Source: WS-2 sp036507005
GTDB lineage: Bacteria > Eisenbacteria > RBG-16-71-46
DNA: 64,000 nt
Assembly (NCBI GenBank): GCA_036507005.1
Contig: DASXQT010000077.1
Location: 62,001 to 126,000, forward strand
Direction of reading: 5' to 3'
Shown: piece by piece, positions 44,573 to 54,101 of the stretch
Layout: every line of letters starts with the position of its first letter
How positions within the stretch are numbered: the stretch's first letter is position 1
The notes under the pieces: generated by a model
The model's input: the letters and a program-made list of their open reading frames with translations, nothing else
What the model was told of the DNA's origin: nothing
Databases searched by the model: none
Program-made: the position numbers and the translations under genes

Positions 44573-47500
44573 TCAGGGAATGAGCACGACGCGCGCCTGA
44601 GCGCGAAGGGATCCGCTAGTCAGGCGCGCGAAATATATCCCCGCCGGCAAACGCCGTCCGCTCTCGTCCCGCCCGTCCCACCGCAGCGTCCCCTCCTCCC
44701 CCGCGCCCAGCCCGAGCCGCCGCAGCCTGCGCCCGCCCACGTCGAAGATCTCGATCCGCCGCGCCGCATCGGCTTCCGGAGCCTGCCACTCGAGCGCGAC
44801 CTCGTGCGTACCCAAGGCCGCGCGCAGCGCGATCGTCTGCCCGTGCTCCTGCCGCGGAGCGCGCGCGCGGCCGAGCGGCGTCATGATGCGCACCAGGTTG
44901 GAGGCGAGCCCCCAGTTCCCCGCGTCGTCCCGCGCCCGGGCCGCGAAGAAGTAGCGGGTGTTGGGCGCGAGCCCCTGCACCACGAAGCGCTGCGGGCGCC
45001 CCGCGGTGTCCGGCGGCGGGGGAGCGTAGAACCCGCCGCTCGAAAAAGTTCCTGCCGCCGCCGGGCGGGTCGTCACCTGGATCTGGTAGGCCGACGCGCG
45101 CCCCAGCGCGCCGTCGTCCCCGGGCGCCACCCAGTGGAGCACGAGCCCGGAGGTCGAGACCGAGTCGGCGGTCAGCGACGTGATCGTGGCGGGAAGGATG
45201 TCGTCCAGCACGCCGATCGGCGGCGCGTAGAGCCGGCTCCCGGTGCGGGCGAAGTTCGCGCGCGCCGTACCCCACGGCTGCGGCGTCGGGCTCCACGTGC
45301 CGGGGCCGGCGTCGTAGACGTAGAGCACCGAATCCGAGGCGGTCCCGGCGATCAGCTCGGTGCGGCCGTCGCCGTCGAGCTCGGCGAGCGTCGGGCTCAA
45401 GCCCGCGCCTCCCGGCTTCGGGAACTCGGGCAGCGCGTTCCCCGAGTCGCTGAGCGCGACCTGCGTGCCGCCCGCGTACACGTACACGCCGGGACCCGCC
45501 CCGGGCGCGAGCCATCCGATCAGCGGCGGCCCGGCCGGGGTCGCGGCCAGGAGGCGCGGCCAGCCCAGGTTGAGGCGCGCGCCGCCGGTCGAATCGAGCA
45601 CGCCGATCGCCGCCGGCGAGGGGAGCGCGAGCACGATCTCGTCGGCGCCGTCCCCGTCGAGGTCGCCGGCCGCGGGGTCTTCCGTGATCGAGCCGCCGGC
45701 CGTCGAGCTCCAGCGCAGCGTGCCGTCGGGCGCGAACGCCTTCACGCTGCCCCCCGCGCACACCACGATCGAGGGCTGGGTCGCGTGCCCGAGGCGGAGG
45801 ATGATCGGCGCGTCGCTCGCGGGGGCGCCGAGCGCGACCGGCCAGCCGTTCGGTTCGTTCCCGTCCCACCGGATGACGTGGAGACTCCCGTCGCGGCTCG
45901 CGGCCACGATCTCGACGCCGGGCTCGCCGTCGAGGTCGCCGAGGGCGATCGGCCCGGCGAGCGACGAGCTCCCGGTCGAGACCGGGAACGCGTCGAGGCG
46001 GGATCCGTCGGGATGCCAGGCCCACACGTTGCCGTCGAACGAGCCGCTCACGATCTCGAGCACGCCGTCCCCGTCCAGGTCGCCGAGCGCGGGGCCCGCG
46101 TCCATGGTGTAGATCGTGCTCGGGCCGCTCACCGGCCAGTTGGGCAGCGCTCCGAGCCGCGGGTCGAAGCCCGCGACCTTGCCGTTCAAGGTGCCGACGA
46201 AGAGCCCGACGCCGTAGCCCCCGCCGAGGTCGGCGGCCGCGATCTGCTCGGTGGGAGCCGAGGGGAGCGTGGCGACCGCGATCGTGTCGCCATTGAGCGC
46301 ATCGAGGAGCACGATCTTGCGGTCGCCGGTGGCGAGCACGATTCGGGTGCGCCCCGAGGTCCCCGTCAGCACCACCGGCGCGAGGCTCGCGGTCGCCCCC
46401 AGGCGCCGCGCCCACGAGGTGGGCGGATCCTCGAGCGCGCGCCCGAGGTCGAGCCGCCCGGTGCCGTAGCCGGCGATCCCGGGATTCGCGGCGGAGATGT
46501 CGTCCGTGGTCTCGCGCATCCGCAGCACCATGGTCTGCGGCGTGAGCGGCGGCTGCCCCAGCGCCCGCTGGCGGGACTGCACCAGCGCCACCGCGCCCGC
46601 GACCAGCGGCGCCGAGAGCGACGTGCCCGAGAGCGACGCGTAGGCTGGCTGGCGGGCGCCGATGCTGTCCTCGCCCGCGTGGACCACGTATGTCGACGTG
46701 AGGTTCTCCCCCGGAGCCGCGAGGTCCACGTAGGAACCGAGGTTCGAGAACTCGGCGACCAGGTCGTCCACTTCGGTCGCGGCGACCGCGAGCACGTCGT
46801 CGCGGTCCTGCAGCTCGTGATACTGCCCGCTGTTCCCGGCCGCCATCACGATCGTCACCCCGGCGCGCACCGCCGCGGACGCCGCGCTGGTGAGGCCGGT
46901 CGTGGTGATGGTCTCGAACGAGCAGTTGATGACGCTCGCGCCCGCGCGCGTGGCGTAGCGGATCGCGGAGGCGGCGAACGACATGTCCACCAGGCCGCCG
47001 GCGCAGCCGCTGCAGGTCGCCGACCAGCCGATGCGCAGCGGCATCAGGCGCACCTGCCAGGCCGTGCCGGCGACCCCGATCGAGTTGTCGGTGATCGCGC
47101 CCACCAGCCCCGCGACCATGGTGCCGTGGCCGGCGAAGTCGGTGGGATCGGGGTCGGCGTCCTGCCAGTCCTCGCCGGGCGTCACGCCCGAGGGCGAGGG
47201 GAATTCGACGAAGTCCCAGCCCGCGACGTCGTCCACGTAGCCGTTGCCGTCGTCGTCGAAGAAGGGCACGCCGCCCTGCTCCCTCCAGTTGGTCCACATC
47301 TGGCCCCGCAGCCCGGCCTGGGCGCCGCCGAGATCCGGATGGTACGGGAGCACCCCGGTGTCGATGATGGCCACCACGATCGCCGTGTCGCCCGTGGTGA
47401 TGCTCCAGCCTTCGAGTGCCTTGATGTCGGCGCGCGAAGGCTGGAAGTACCACCACGAGCTCGAATACAGCGAATCGTTGGGCGCCGCGGACACCGGGAG

Positions 47501-47941
47501 CACCGCGATCGGATCGGCGGAGGCCACCTCGGGGAGCGCGCGGAACCTCGCGAGCGCGTCCTCGAGCGCCACGCCCGGCGGAACCCGGACACGGAAGAAC
47601 GCGGTGAAGTCGGTCTCGCCTTCAGCAGCCGGCGCGCTCTCGCCCGGGAACTCGCGCTCGAAGCGCGCCCCGCCCAGCGCGGTCGCCACGCGGTCGAGGG
47701 CGGGGATGCCGAGCGCCGCCGACGGCGCGTACGCGCTCTCCCCCGCGCCGGCGGGACGCGCGCGCCGCGCCGCGCGCGCGGCCGCGGGCGCGAGCGAGAT
47801 CTCGAGCGCGTCGCCGCGGTAGGCGGGGCCCGAGATCGCCTCGCGGTCGGGATAGCGCACCGGAAGATCGAGCGCCGGAGCCGGACCTGCGGCGAGCAGG
47901 CCGAGGCCGCAGATCGGGAACCAGAGGTGCGCGCGTGTCAT
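44573..47941 (-). CDS. Secreted S8 subtilisin-like protease with VCBS repeats, Fn3 and FlgD-Ig-like tail
   Basis: 1122 residues from ATG 47941; signal peptide MTRAHLWFPICGLGLLAAGP. A propeptide (about 40-150) precedes the subtilase domain with the catalytic triad Asp in VVAIIDTGVLPYH (near 195), His in DFAGHGTMVAGLVG (near 270) and Ser in SLSGTSLSAPLVAGA (near 441). Then FG-GAP/VCBS-like repeats (DLDGDGVLEIVSG, DLDGDGADEIVLA, ELDGDGRTELIAG), an Fn3-like module (VLHWVAPGDDG ... LAPNTRYFFAARARDDAGNW) and a FlgD-Ig-like C-terminal domain (LRWDGRDESGRRLPAGIYFARL). Likely exported by the same route as the M6 protease. Its promoter is back to back with that of pyrE. Confidence 0.92.
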   Translation of the reverse strand: MTRAHLWFPICGLGLLAAGPAPALDLPVRYPDREAISGPAYRGDALEISLAPAAARAARRARPAGAGESAYAPSAALGIPALDRVATALGGARFEREFPGESAPAAEGETDFTAFFRVRVPPGVALEDALARFRALPEVASADPIAVLPVSAAPNDSLYSSSWWYFQPSRADIKALEGWSITTGDTAIVVAIIDTGVLPYHPDLGGAQAGLRGQMWTNWREQGGVPFFDDDGNGYVDDVAGWDFVEFPSPSGVTPGEDWQDADPDPTDFAGHGTMVAGLVGAITDNSIGVAGTAWQVRLMPLRIGWSATCSGCAGGLVDMSFAASAIRYATRAGASVINCSFETITTTGLTSAASAAVRAGVTIVMAAGNSGQYHELQDRDDVLAVAATEVDDLVAEFSNLGSYVDLAAPGENLTSTYVVHAGEDSIGARQPAYASLSGTSLSAPLVAGAVALVQSRQRALGQPPLTPQTMVLRMRETTDDISAANPGIAGYGTGRLDLGRALEDPPTSWARRLGATASLAPVVLTGTSGRTRIVLATGDRKIVLLDALNGDTIAVATLPSAPTEQIAAADLGGGYGVGLFVGTLNGKVAGFDPRLGALPNWPVSGPSTIYTMDAGPALGDLDGDGVLEIVSGSFDGNVWAWHPDGSRLDAFPVSTGSSSLAGPIALGDLDGEPGVEIVAASRDGSLHVIRWDGNEPNGWPVALGAPASDAPIILRLGHATQPSIVVCAGGSVKAFAPDGTLRWSSTAGGSITEDPAAGDLDGDGADEIVLALPSPAAIGVLDSTGGARLNLGWPRLLAATPAGPPLIGWLAPGAGPGVYVYAGGTQVALSDSGNALPEFPKPGGAGLSPTLAELDGDGRTELIAGTASDSVLYVYDAGPGTWSPTPQPWGTARANFARTGSRLYAPPIGVLDDILPATITSLTADSVSTSGLVLHWVAPGDDGALGRASAYQIQVTTRPAAAGTFSSGGFYAPPPPDTAGRPQRFVVQGLAPNTRYFFAARARDDAGNWGLASNLVRIMTPLGRARAPRQEHGQTIALRAALGTHEVALEWQAPEADAARRIEIFDVGGRRLRRLGLGAGEEGTLRWDGRDESGRRLPAGIYFARLTSGSLRAQARVVLIP

Positions 47942-47998
47942 GGCGATCGAGGCGTCGCGGCCGGGCCGCCAGGATGGGACCGGGCGCGCGAACACACA

Positions 47999-48028
47999 AG
48001 TCTAGAGAGCGCCGCGAACGCCGGTCAA
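47999..48028 (-). promoter_or_regulatory. Sigma70-like promoter for the subtilase gene
   Basis: TTGACC, 18 bp, TAGACT on the minus strand; transcription would start about 50 nt before the ATG at 47941. Back to back with the pyrE promoter, with 18 bp between the two -35 boxes. Confidence 0.6.
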
Positions 48029-48046
48029 GGACCGAGGCGCGAATGC

Positions 48047-48076
48047 TTGACTTGCCCGCCGCGGCGCGGGCAGACT
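48047..48076 (+). promoter_or_regulatory. Sigma70-like promoter for pyrE
   Basis: TTGACT, 18 bp, CAGACT on the plus strand, giving a leader of about 57 nt before the pyrE ATG. The pattern mirrors the divergent subtilase promoter. Confidence 0.55.
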
Positions 48077-48139
48077 CTTTGTCCGCGCGGGGACGTGCCT
48101 CCCCCGGCCGCCCAGCGCACCACCTGCCAGCGGGAGATC

Positions 48140-48697
48140 ATGGAAAAGAGCGAGAGAGACCGACTGCGCCAGATGCTCCTCGACCGCTCGATGCGGTTCG
48201 GGGAGTTCGTCCTCAGCTCGGGCGCCACCTCCAACTACTACATCGACGTCCGCAAGACCAGCCTCCACCCCGAGGGGCTGCGCATGATCTCGAAGATGTT
48301 CTACGAGCTCCTGCTCCCCGACAAGGTGACCGCGGTGGGAGGGCTGACGCTGGGCGCCGATCCGCTGGTCGCCGGCCTCATGCTCTACAGCGCCGAGCAG
48401 GGCCACCCGCTCGAGGGGTTCCTGGTGCGGCGCAGCACCAAGGATCACGGCCTGCGCGGCCAGGTCGAGGGCAACCTCGCCGGCCACCGCCGGGTCGCAA
48501 TCCTCGACGACGTGATCACGAGCGGCGAGAGCGCCCTGATCGCCGCCGAGGCCGCCGAGTCGTACAAGGCCCAGGTGGTCCGGGTGGTGGCGGTCGTGGA
48601 CCGCGAGCAGGGCGCGTCCCAGATCTTCCAGCAGCGCGGATTTCCATTCCGGGCGCTGTTTTCCATCGGTGAGCTGCTGCCCGCGGAACGCGGCTGA
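48140..48697 (+). CDS. pyrE: Orotate phosphoribosyltransferase
   Basis: 185 residues. Joins orotate and PRPP to make OMP in pyrimidine synthesis. Motifs: FVLSSGATSNYYIDVRKTS near the N-terminus, FLVRRSTKDHG, and the PRPP-binding loop VAILDDVITSGESALIA. ATG 48140 is preceded by GGGAG (4-nt spacing). The length is normal for the short bacterial type. The K-x-x-x-x-G loop (RRSTKDHGLRG) is a variant of the usual RKEAKDHG. Confidence 0.95.
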   Translation: MEKSERDRLRQMLLDRSMRFGEFVLSSGATSNYYIDVRKTSLHPEGLRMISKMFYELLLPDKVTAVGGLTLGADPLVAGLMLYSAEQGHPLEGFLVRRSTKDHGLRGQVEGNLAGHRRVAILDDVITSGESALIAAEAAESYKAQVVRVVAVVDREQGASQIFQQRGFPFRALFSIGELLPAERG

Positions 48698-48811
48698 TCC
48701 CCCCGCCGGCTGGGTAGCGGTTGCGCCCAAGTCCCATCTGTTTCCGGCCGATACCGTGGCGAGTCCCTGAGAACCTGCCCCGATCGGTTGGACGGCCCGA
48801 GATGATCCTCC

Positions 48812-51322
48812 ATGTTTGAACGCCAGTTCGGCTTGCGAGAGAACCCATTCGTCGCAGGCCACCAGTCGCGATTCGTCTATCCGAGCCGCGAGCACCAGGA
48901 GGCGCTCGCGCACCTGCGCTTCGGGATCGAGAACCGCGAGCCGTTCGTGCTGATCACCGGCGAGGTCGGAACCGGCAAGACCACCGCGCTCTACGACGTG
49001 CTCGCCGAGTACGAGTCGCGCGCGATCGTGGCGCTCATCACCAACTCCGCGCTCACCCGCGACGAGCTGATGGAGGAGATCTGCCTGCGCTTCGGGATCG
49101 CGCTCTCGGGCCCGGTCACCAAGCCACGGGCGCTGGCCGCGCTCGAGCGCTTCCTGCGCGAGTCCCACGCGCAGGGCCACCGCGCGATCCTGATCCTCGA
49201 CGAGGCGCAGAACCTGGACCGCGACCTGCTCGAGGAGATCCGGCTGCTGTCCAACCTCGAGGTCGAGGGCGAAAAGCTGGTCCAGCTCTTCCTCGTCGGG
49301 CAGCCCGAGCTGGAGGAGAAGCTGGGCCGCACCGAGCTGCGCCAGCTCCGGCAGCGGATCACGGTGTTCTACCGCCTGAGCCCGCTCAGCCAGCTCGACA
49401 CCGAGCGCTACATCCACCACCGCATCACCGTGGCCGGGGGCCACGCGATCAGCCTCTTCCCCGCCGAGTCGTGTCGCGAGGTGCATCGCATCACCCACGG
49501 CATCCCGCGCGAGATCAACACCGTCGCCGGGCAGGCGATGCTGAACGCCTACGTCGAGGATTCGCCCGCCGTGCTCCCCGAGCACGTGCAGATGGTGGAG
49601 CTGGACAGCGAGTTCAAGAGCGTGCTCCGCGGCGGATCGCAGGGCGCGAGGATCTCGACGCTGGAGACCGGGGCTGAGCAGGCCGCGAGCGCCGAGCAGG
49701 GCGCGGCGGCTGCGGAGGCGCCTGGTGCGGGCGCTGCGCCGGTTCAGGGCGCTGGTGCTGGGCGCGGCGCGGGGGCGGTACAGGCGCCGAATGCGGCGCA
49801 GGGCTCGGGCGCCGCGCCCCGCGCGAGCGCCGCGCCCGTGCAGAAGGCTCCGGAGCCCGCCGCGAAGCCACCGGCTCCGAAGCGCGTGGTCGAGGCTCCC
49901 GCTCCGCGCGAGCGGCCCGCTGAGGCACAACGGCCTGCAGCGCCCCCGCCCGCAAGGAAGCCCGAGCGGCCTGCTGCTCCCGCAGCGCCCGCACGCCCCG
50001 TGACCGTCGCCCCACCGGCTCCCGCGACCGCAGGCATTCCACCCATTCAGCCACCCGTGACGGCAACGCCCGCGCCGGTCGCCGGTCCACCGAGCTTGCA
50101 GACACCGAAGAGCGTGCCCGCACCGCCTTCGCCGCCGGCCGCGCTGCCGACGGGTCCGCCGCGTTTCGAGGTGCCGCAGCCGCCGCCACCCCCCACCGCG
50201 AACGCCGAGCCCGCCGAGGAGGATTCCTTCCCCGGACCCGAGAGCTCGACCGAGGACACGCCAGCGGGGCCCGCGCCCGTCGCGCCCGCCGGAACCGCCG
50301 AGGCCTGGGGATCCTGGCTCTCGTCGCTCGCCGACACGCCGTCGTCCGCTCAGGAAGACGAGGAGGAGCACTTCGGGGAGCACTCTGAGGAGCCGACCGC
50401 CGACGCGCCGCCGATGAGCCAAGCCCCCGTGGCAGCAGCGCCGGCGCCCCAACCGCCCGTGCCTGCGACCGCGGCCCCGAGCGAGGTGCCCGCGCCCGCG
50501 CGTCCCGTCGCGCGCACCCGGAAGGCCGCGCGCGCCGAAGCCGCGCGCGCCAAGAGAGAAGCCGACTACGCGCGCGCCCCCCGCCGACTCGAGTTCGTCG
50601 AGGATGAGCCTCCCATCGCGGAGGCCGACAACCGGCGGCAGCTGATCTGGATCGGCGTGCTCCTCGCCGTCGCGATCGGGGCCGTGATTTATACGCGCCC
50701 CGGTCCCTTCCGACGTTCGCACGCCCGAACCGCGCCGGTGCCCGCGGCCGCTCCCGCGCCCGCTCCGCCTCCAGTGCCGGCGGCAGCCAATCCGACCGCG
50801 AGCGCGCCGTCGAGCCCGACGACCGCGCCTGCTTCCAACCCCGCCGCCCCGCCGCCGGTGGCGATCGCGGAACCGCCGCGAACGAATCCGCTGCTGCCCC
50901 CGGTCGCGCACCCTCCCGCTCCGGTCTCCAGCGGGCCCGAGTCGCCCGCGTTCACTCCGGCGCAGGTACCGACCATCCGCGTCGCGCAGACCACGGCCAC
51001 GCATCCGACATCATCCCCGCCGGTCGCGCCGGCGCCCCCCAAGCCCAACACCGCTCCGCGAGGCGACTTCGTGCTGGTCGTCGGCACGTATCCCACCGAG
51101 GACCAGGCGGAGCAGGCCCGCGCCAAGCTGGCAGCCGCCACCCAGCTCCCCACGCAGGTGCTGATGGTGCCGGAGAACGACGCGTCGATGTTCCGAGTCT
51201 ACGTCGGGGCCTTCGACGATCGGCATGCCGCCGAGCAGATGGCGTCCAGCCTCATCGAGCGCGGCCTCGTGGAGGAAGCGCGCGTCGCCTCCTTCGCCGA
51301 GGAGAACTCGCCGAAGCCCTGA
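48812..51322 (+). CDS. GspA/ExeA-like AAA ATPase fused through a Pro/Ala-rich linker to a SPOR domain
   Basis: 836 residues. Residues 1-270 are a GspA/ExeA-type AAA ATPase: FGLRENPFVAGHQSRFVYPS, Walker A GEVGTGKTT (50-58), Walker B AILILDEAQNL, and arginine-finger region LRQRITVFYRL. A long Ala/Pro-rich linker (about 280-590) leads to one membrane segment (LIWIGVLLAVAIGAVIY, near 612-628), another Pro-rich stretch, and a C-terminal SPOR domain (DFVLVVGTYPTEDQAEQAR, then FRVYVGAFDDRHAAEQMA) that should bind peptidoglycan lacking stem peptides. In the known family the ATPase opens a path through peptidoglycan for secretins. The plus-strand frame is real; a long antisense frame on the other strand is not. 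Confidence 0.9.
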   Translation: MFERQFGLRENPFVAGHQSRFVYPSREHQEALAHLRFGIENREPFVLITGEVGTGKTTALYDVLAEYESRAIVALITNSALTRDELMEEICLRFGIALSGPVTKPRALAALERFLRESHAQGHRAILILDEAQNLDRDLLEEIRLLSNLEVEGEKLVQLFLVGQPELEEKLGRTELRQLRQRITVFYRLSPLSQLDTERYIHHRITVAGGHAISLFPAESCREVHRITHGIPREINTVAGQAMLNAYVEDSPAVLPEHVQMVELDSEFKSVLRGGSQGARISTLETGAEQAASAEQGAAAAEAPGAGAAPVQGAGAGRGAGAVQAPNAAQGSGAAPRASAAPVQKAPEPAAKPPAPKRVVEAPAPRERPAEAQRPAAPPPARKPERPAAPAAPARPVTVAPPAPATAGIPPIQPPVTATPAPVAGPPSLQTPKSVPAPPSPPAALPTGPPRFEVPQPPPPPTANAEPAEEDSFPGPESSTEDTPAGPAPVAPAGTAEAWGSWLSSLADTPSSAQEDEEEHFGEHSEEPTADAPPMSQAPVAAAPAPQPPVPATAAPSEVPAPARPVARTRKAARAEAARAKREADYARAPRRLEFVEDEPPIAEADNRRQLIWIGVLLAVAIGAVIYTRPGPFRRSHARTAPVPAAAPAPAPPPVPAAANPTASAPSSPTTAPASNPAAPPPVAIAEPPRTNPLLPPVAHPPAPVSSGPESPAFTPAQVPTIRVAQTTATHPTSSPPVAPAPPKPNTAPRGDFVLVVGTYPTEDQAEQARAKLAAATQLPTQVLMVPENDASMFRVYVGAFDDRHAAEQMASSLIERGLVEEARVASFAEENSPKP

Positions 51323-51455
51323 GCGAGTGCCGCGGACGCAGAGCGCGACGCGAGCCCCTGTCGTCTAGCCTTCGCTGTTTACGCGGCCACCAGGCTCTTC
51401 GCTTGCTCGCCGCGCCGCTTCGCGGCTACGTTCTGCCGCTCTCCGCGCCCTCCGC

Positions 51456-51531
<76 letters not shown>

Positions 51532-51591
51532 GCTCCGCGGGGGTCGGGACGCCATGCGTCGTGACGGCTGCGCCAGGGCGCGCGGTCTCGC

Positions 51592-51650
51592 CAAATCAGG
51601 TGAATGCCCTATAGCGCCCTCGAATCCCAGGACCCTAGCGTTGTTCATGC
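51592..51650 (+). repeat. Left copy of 59-bp inverted repeat bounding the accessory island
   Basis: Reverse-complementary to 58611-58669 with 57 of 59 bases matching. It begins 60 bp after tRNA-Glu. Contains TATAGCGCCC in the middle and TCGAATCCC, a T-arm-like segment. No open frame of its own is believable. Confidence 0.9.
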
Positions 51651-51756
51651 CCCCGCGGTGCAGGCGCTCGGGGTCGTTGCCCGCATCCTGCCTGTTTCAC
51701 CACCGGACGCTGTCCGGGACGGCATCGACCGGTTCGCTCGGAAGGAGAGTCAGGCC

Positions 51757-52455
51757 ATGAAGTCAATCCTCGTGACGTTTGGCGCGGCCACGCTCCTCGC
51801 TGCACTGGTGTGCGTGAGCGTGAGCACGGCGGGCCCGGGCGTCCACCGGGTGTCGGGTGGAGGCACCGTCGAGTACGCGGGCACCCTCAACACGCACGCA
51901 TTCACCGCGCAGATCGACGCCGACGGCAATGTGAAAGGTCAGGCGGAGTTCCAACTCCGGTACGTGAACGCGACGATTCACGCCGAGGTGAACTGCCTGA
52001 CGGTCGTGGACAACGACGCCTGGATCGGCGGCACCATCACGCGCTCGAGCAATCCCGCGGTGGTGGGCCCGGGACTGGGCATCCTGTTCCAGGTACACGA
52101 CGGCGGTGAGGGCGATGCGCCCCAACCGGACATGACGAGTCCGCTCGTGTGGGGGGCCGTGCCGTCGTGCAACACGACGCCGCCCCTGGGCCTCATCGAG
52201 TGGACCAACGGCAACGTGCAGGTCAAGAGCCAACCCGGGCTCTTTCCGCGCCGTTTCTTCGAGGATCAGCCGGTCGCCGGGTCATCGGAAGGTCGTCTTG
52301 GCCCCAGTCCTCCCTGGATTGGAAACCCTGCCTTCCCGTTCCGGGCGTTCCATGACGGGTCGGATTTCGCCGTCGACCACCTGCGTGTGGAGCCGAGGAG
52401 AGCCTCGCCGAGGCAGCAATCCTCGTGGGGCGAGGTCAAGGCACGGTACCGCTAG
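51757..52455 (+). CDS. Secreted protein of unknown function
   Basis: 232 residues from ATG 51757 with GGAG upstream. Signal peptide MKSILVTFGAATLLAALVCV, then a beta-rich domain (GGGTVEYAGTLNTHAFTAQI, VKGQAEFQLRYVNATIHAEV, VVDNDAWIGGTITRSS, GILFQVHDGGEGDAPQPD and TNGNVQVKS). Similar small secreted proteins end shortly after the GNVQV segment. Here about 60 further residues of different, Arg/Pro-rich character follow, which could be a frameshift-created tail. Less GC-rich than the backbone genes. First gene inside the repeat-bounded island. Confidence 0.65.
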   Translation: MKSILVTFGAATLLAALVCVSVSTAGPGVHRVSGGGTVEYAGTLNTHAFTAQIDADGNVKGQAEFQLRYVNATIHAEVNCLTVVDNDAWIGGTITRSSNPAVVGPGLGILFQVHDGGEGDAPQPDMTSPLVWGAVPSCNTTPPLGLIEWTNGNVQVKSQPGLFPRRFFEDQPVAGSSEGRLGPSPPWIGNPAFPFRAFHDGSDFAVDHLRVEPRRASPRQQSSWGEVKARYR

Positions 52456-52535
52456 CCGGAGGAAGGCTCGTGCCGTGAGCGGCGCCGACGCCGCGCGCCC
52501 GCGCGAGCGTGCGTTGCAGTACACCGCGATCGCGA

Positions 52536-53132
52536 TCAAGCCACCGCTATCGGTTCCAGCGAGTCGCGGTCAGAATCGAACAAGGCGCACCACCCATCGG
52601 CGACGGCGTGAATGGTCGTGAGGTAGCGCTGCCCCACTTGATACATGAATGTTTCCTCTCCCAGCCACGGGATCTGTCCATCGGGCGTGAAGACTCCCCA
52701 GCCGTGCAGGTGGCCCGTGAAAACCCGTGTTTGAGAGCATCGAGCCAATCCGGCGATGCGTTCTGAGGCTGTCGGAAAGAGCCAAAGATCCTCCAACTTC
52801 TCCGGATCAAGATGAGGATCGATGTGCTGGAATCGAAGCCCTCCAAGTACCACGAAGGGTCGCAGGCGGGCGAAGTAATCAAGCACCGAGACAGAGAATC
52901 GATCACGCACCGACGCGTGGGTGCGACCGCAGAGGCCGAAGTCGTGGTTCCCCCAGACTCCCACGCCCGGCAGGCCGCTCAGGAGCGCAACCGTCTCGTC
53001 CACCCGCTCTCCATGATCGAGGACATCCCCAAGCATGACGAAGGAGTCCACGTTCCGCGCTCTCAACTCGGCCACAGCCGCACCCAACCGATCCACGGAT
53101 TCGTGGATGTCTGCCAGAAGCCCCAGTCGCAC
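52536..53132 (-). CDS. Calcineurin-like metallophosphoesterase
   Basis: 198 residues with all five metal-binding motifs: LLADIHE (D-x-H), MLGDVLDHG, VWGNHD, and VFTGHLHGWG at the C-terminal side. The small size and motif order fit the MJ0936/YfcE-type phosphodiesterases acting on nucleotides or phosphate esters. Start MRLGLLADIH is normal for the family. Lies 80 bp after the preceding plus-strand gene, convergent with it. Confidence 0.85.
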   Translation of the reverse strand: MRLGLLADIHESVDRLGAAVAELRARNVDSFVMLGDVLDHGERVDETVALLSGLPGVGVWGNHDFGLCGRTHASVRDRFSVSVLDYFARLRPFVVLGGLRFQHIDPHLDPEKLEDLWLFPTASERIAGLARCSQTRVFTGHLHGWGVFTPDGQIPWLGEETFMYQVGQRYLTTIHAVADGWCALFDSDRDSLEPIAVA

Positions 53133-53222
53133 GGCCGCGCCTCCAAGCGACTGCCTCCGGCGCCCGGAGACATCGCGATCTATTCCCGTCTGTTCCCGTC
53201 GTCCGACTCCTCGGCGCGCGCG

Positions 53223-54023
53223 TCAGCGTTTAGGTGCCGCTGGCTCCAGGAAGAAGTCGAGGACCTCACGCAGGAAGAGCTCGGGCGCCGTATTCATGGC
53301 GGTGTGCTGTTGTCCGGGCAGGGCCGCGACGCGTGCAACGGGGAGCGCGGCATGGACCGCTTCTACGGCGTCTTTGAACAATGGAGGGCTGCTCCCGCCG
53401 AGGAGCAGCAGCGTCGGCACGCGCACGGCCGAGAAACGCGCCGGCTCGAAGCGATACTCGTCGTTGATCCGCATCTCACGCGGAATCGTATGGGCGGCAG
53501 CGACCCGCGCGCCCCAGTTGGGGAGGGAGCGGAGCATCCGTAGCTCCTCCTCCGGCGCGCGCACGACTTCTCGGAAGAAGGTGGAGACGACGCCATCCCG
53601 ATCGCCCACGTCGAGCAGCGCTTGCAGGCGCTCGATTGTCCCCGGCGGATAGAGCGACCCCGTCGTGCGGATGGGCGGCTCGTAGAGCACTACCTTGCGA
53701 ATGTTGCTCGTGCGCAACAGCGCTTCGAGCGCGCAGACGGCCCCGTAGGAGTGTCCGAGGAGCAGCGCCGCCTCGCCGATGGCGTCGGCCACCGCGGCAA
53801 GATCGTCGAATTCGCGCTCGATGGCGTAGCCAGGGGCGTCTCCGCTGCCGCCACGGCCTCGCCGGTCGATGGCGTATACCGTGAAGTGAGCCTCGAGCTG
53901 CGGCAAGAGCGGGTTCCAGCGGGTGTGATCCGCCGTCGTCCCATGCACGAGGATGAGTGGGGACCCTTTCCCGCTACGCGCGAAGGCGATGGTCGTACCG
54001 TCCTTCGAGATCACCGTATGCAT
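53223..54023 (-). CDS. Alpha/beta hydrolase
   Basis: 266 residues. N-terminal MHTVISKDGTTIAFARSG, oxyanion HGTT, nucleophile elbow GHSYG (Ser about residue 92), a late acid residue in the PTLLLLGGSSPP region and catalytic His in PGQQHTAMN. Typical of small esterases, lactonases or epoxide-type hydrolases; the substrate is not readable from sequence. Minus strand, between the phosphoesterase and the glycosyltransferase. Confidence 0.87.
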   Translation of the reverse strand: MHTVISKDGTTIAFARSGKGSPLILVHGTTADHTRWNPLLPQLEAHFTVYAIDRRGRGGSGDAPGYAIEREFDDLAAVADAIGEAALLLGHSYGAVCALEALLRTSNIRKVVLYEPPIRTTGSLYPPGTIERLQALLDVGDRDGVVSTFFREVVRAPEEELRMLRSLPNWGARVAAAHTIPREMRINDEYRFEPARFSAVRVPTLLLLGGSSPPLFKDAVEAVHAALPVARVAALPGQQHTAMNTAPELFLREVLDFFLEPAAPKR

Positions 54024-54101
54024 CGGTTCTCCTGGACAGGCTCCGTCCGCCCACCGAGTTCATTGGAACAATCTACTTCGCCGAGCGGCCTTGTTCCCGA
54101 C

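Noticed and set aside
42302..48697. Very long plus-strand open frame (over 2,100 codons) opposite the M23 and S8 peptidase genes
   Set aside because: Its translation is Arg/Ala/His-rich without any domain except at the very end, where it coincides with pyrE. The minus-strand frames carry clear peptidase motifs. It exists because GC-rich DNA has few stops; only 48140-48697 is a gene.
48002..51004. 1,000-codon minus-strand frame opposite pyrE and the AAA-SPOR gene
   Set aside because: Low-complexity Arg/Gly-rich translation, no start context; the plus-strand ATPase and PyrE motifs are unambiguous.
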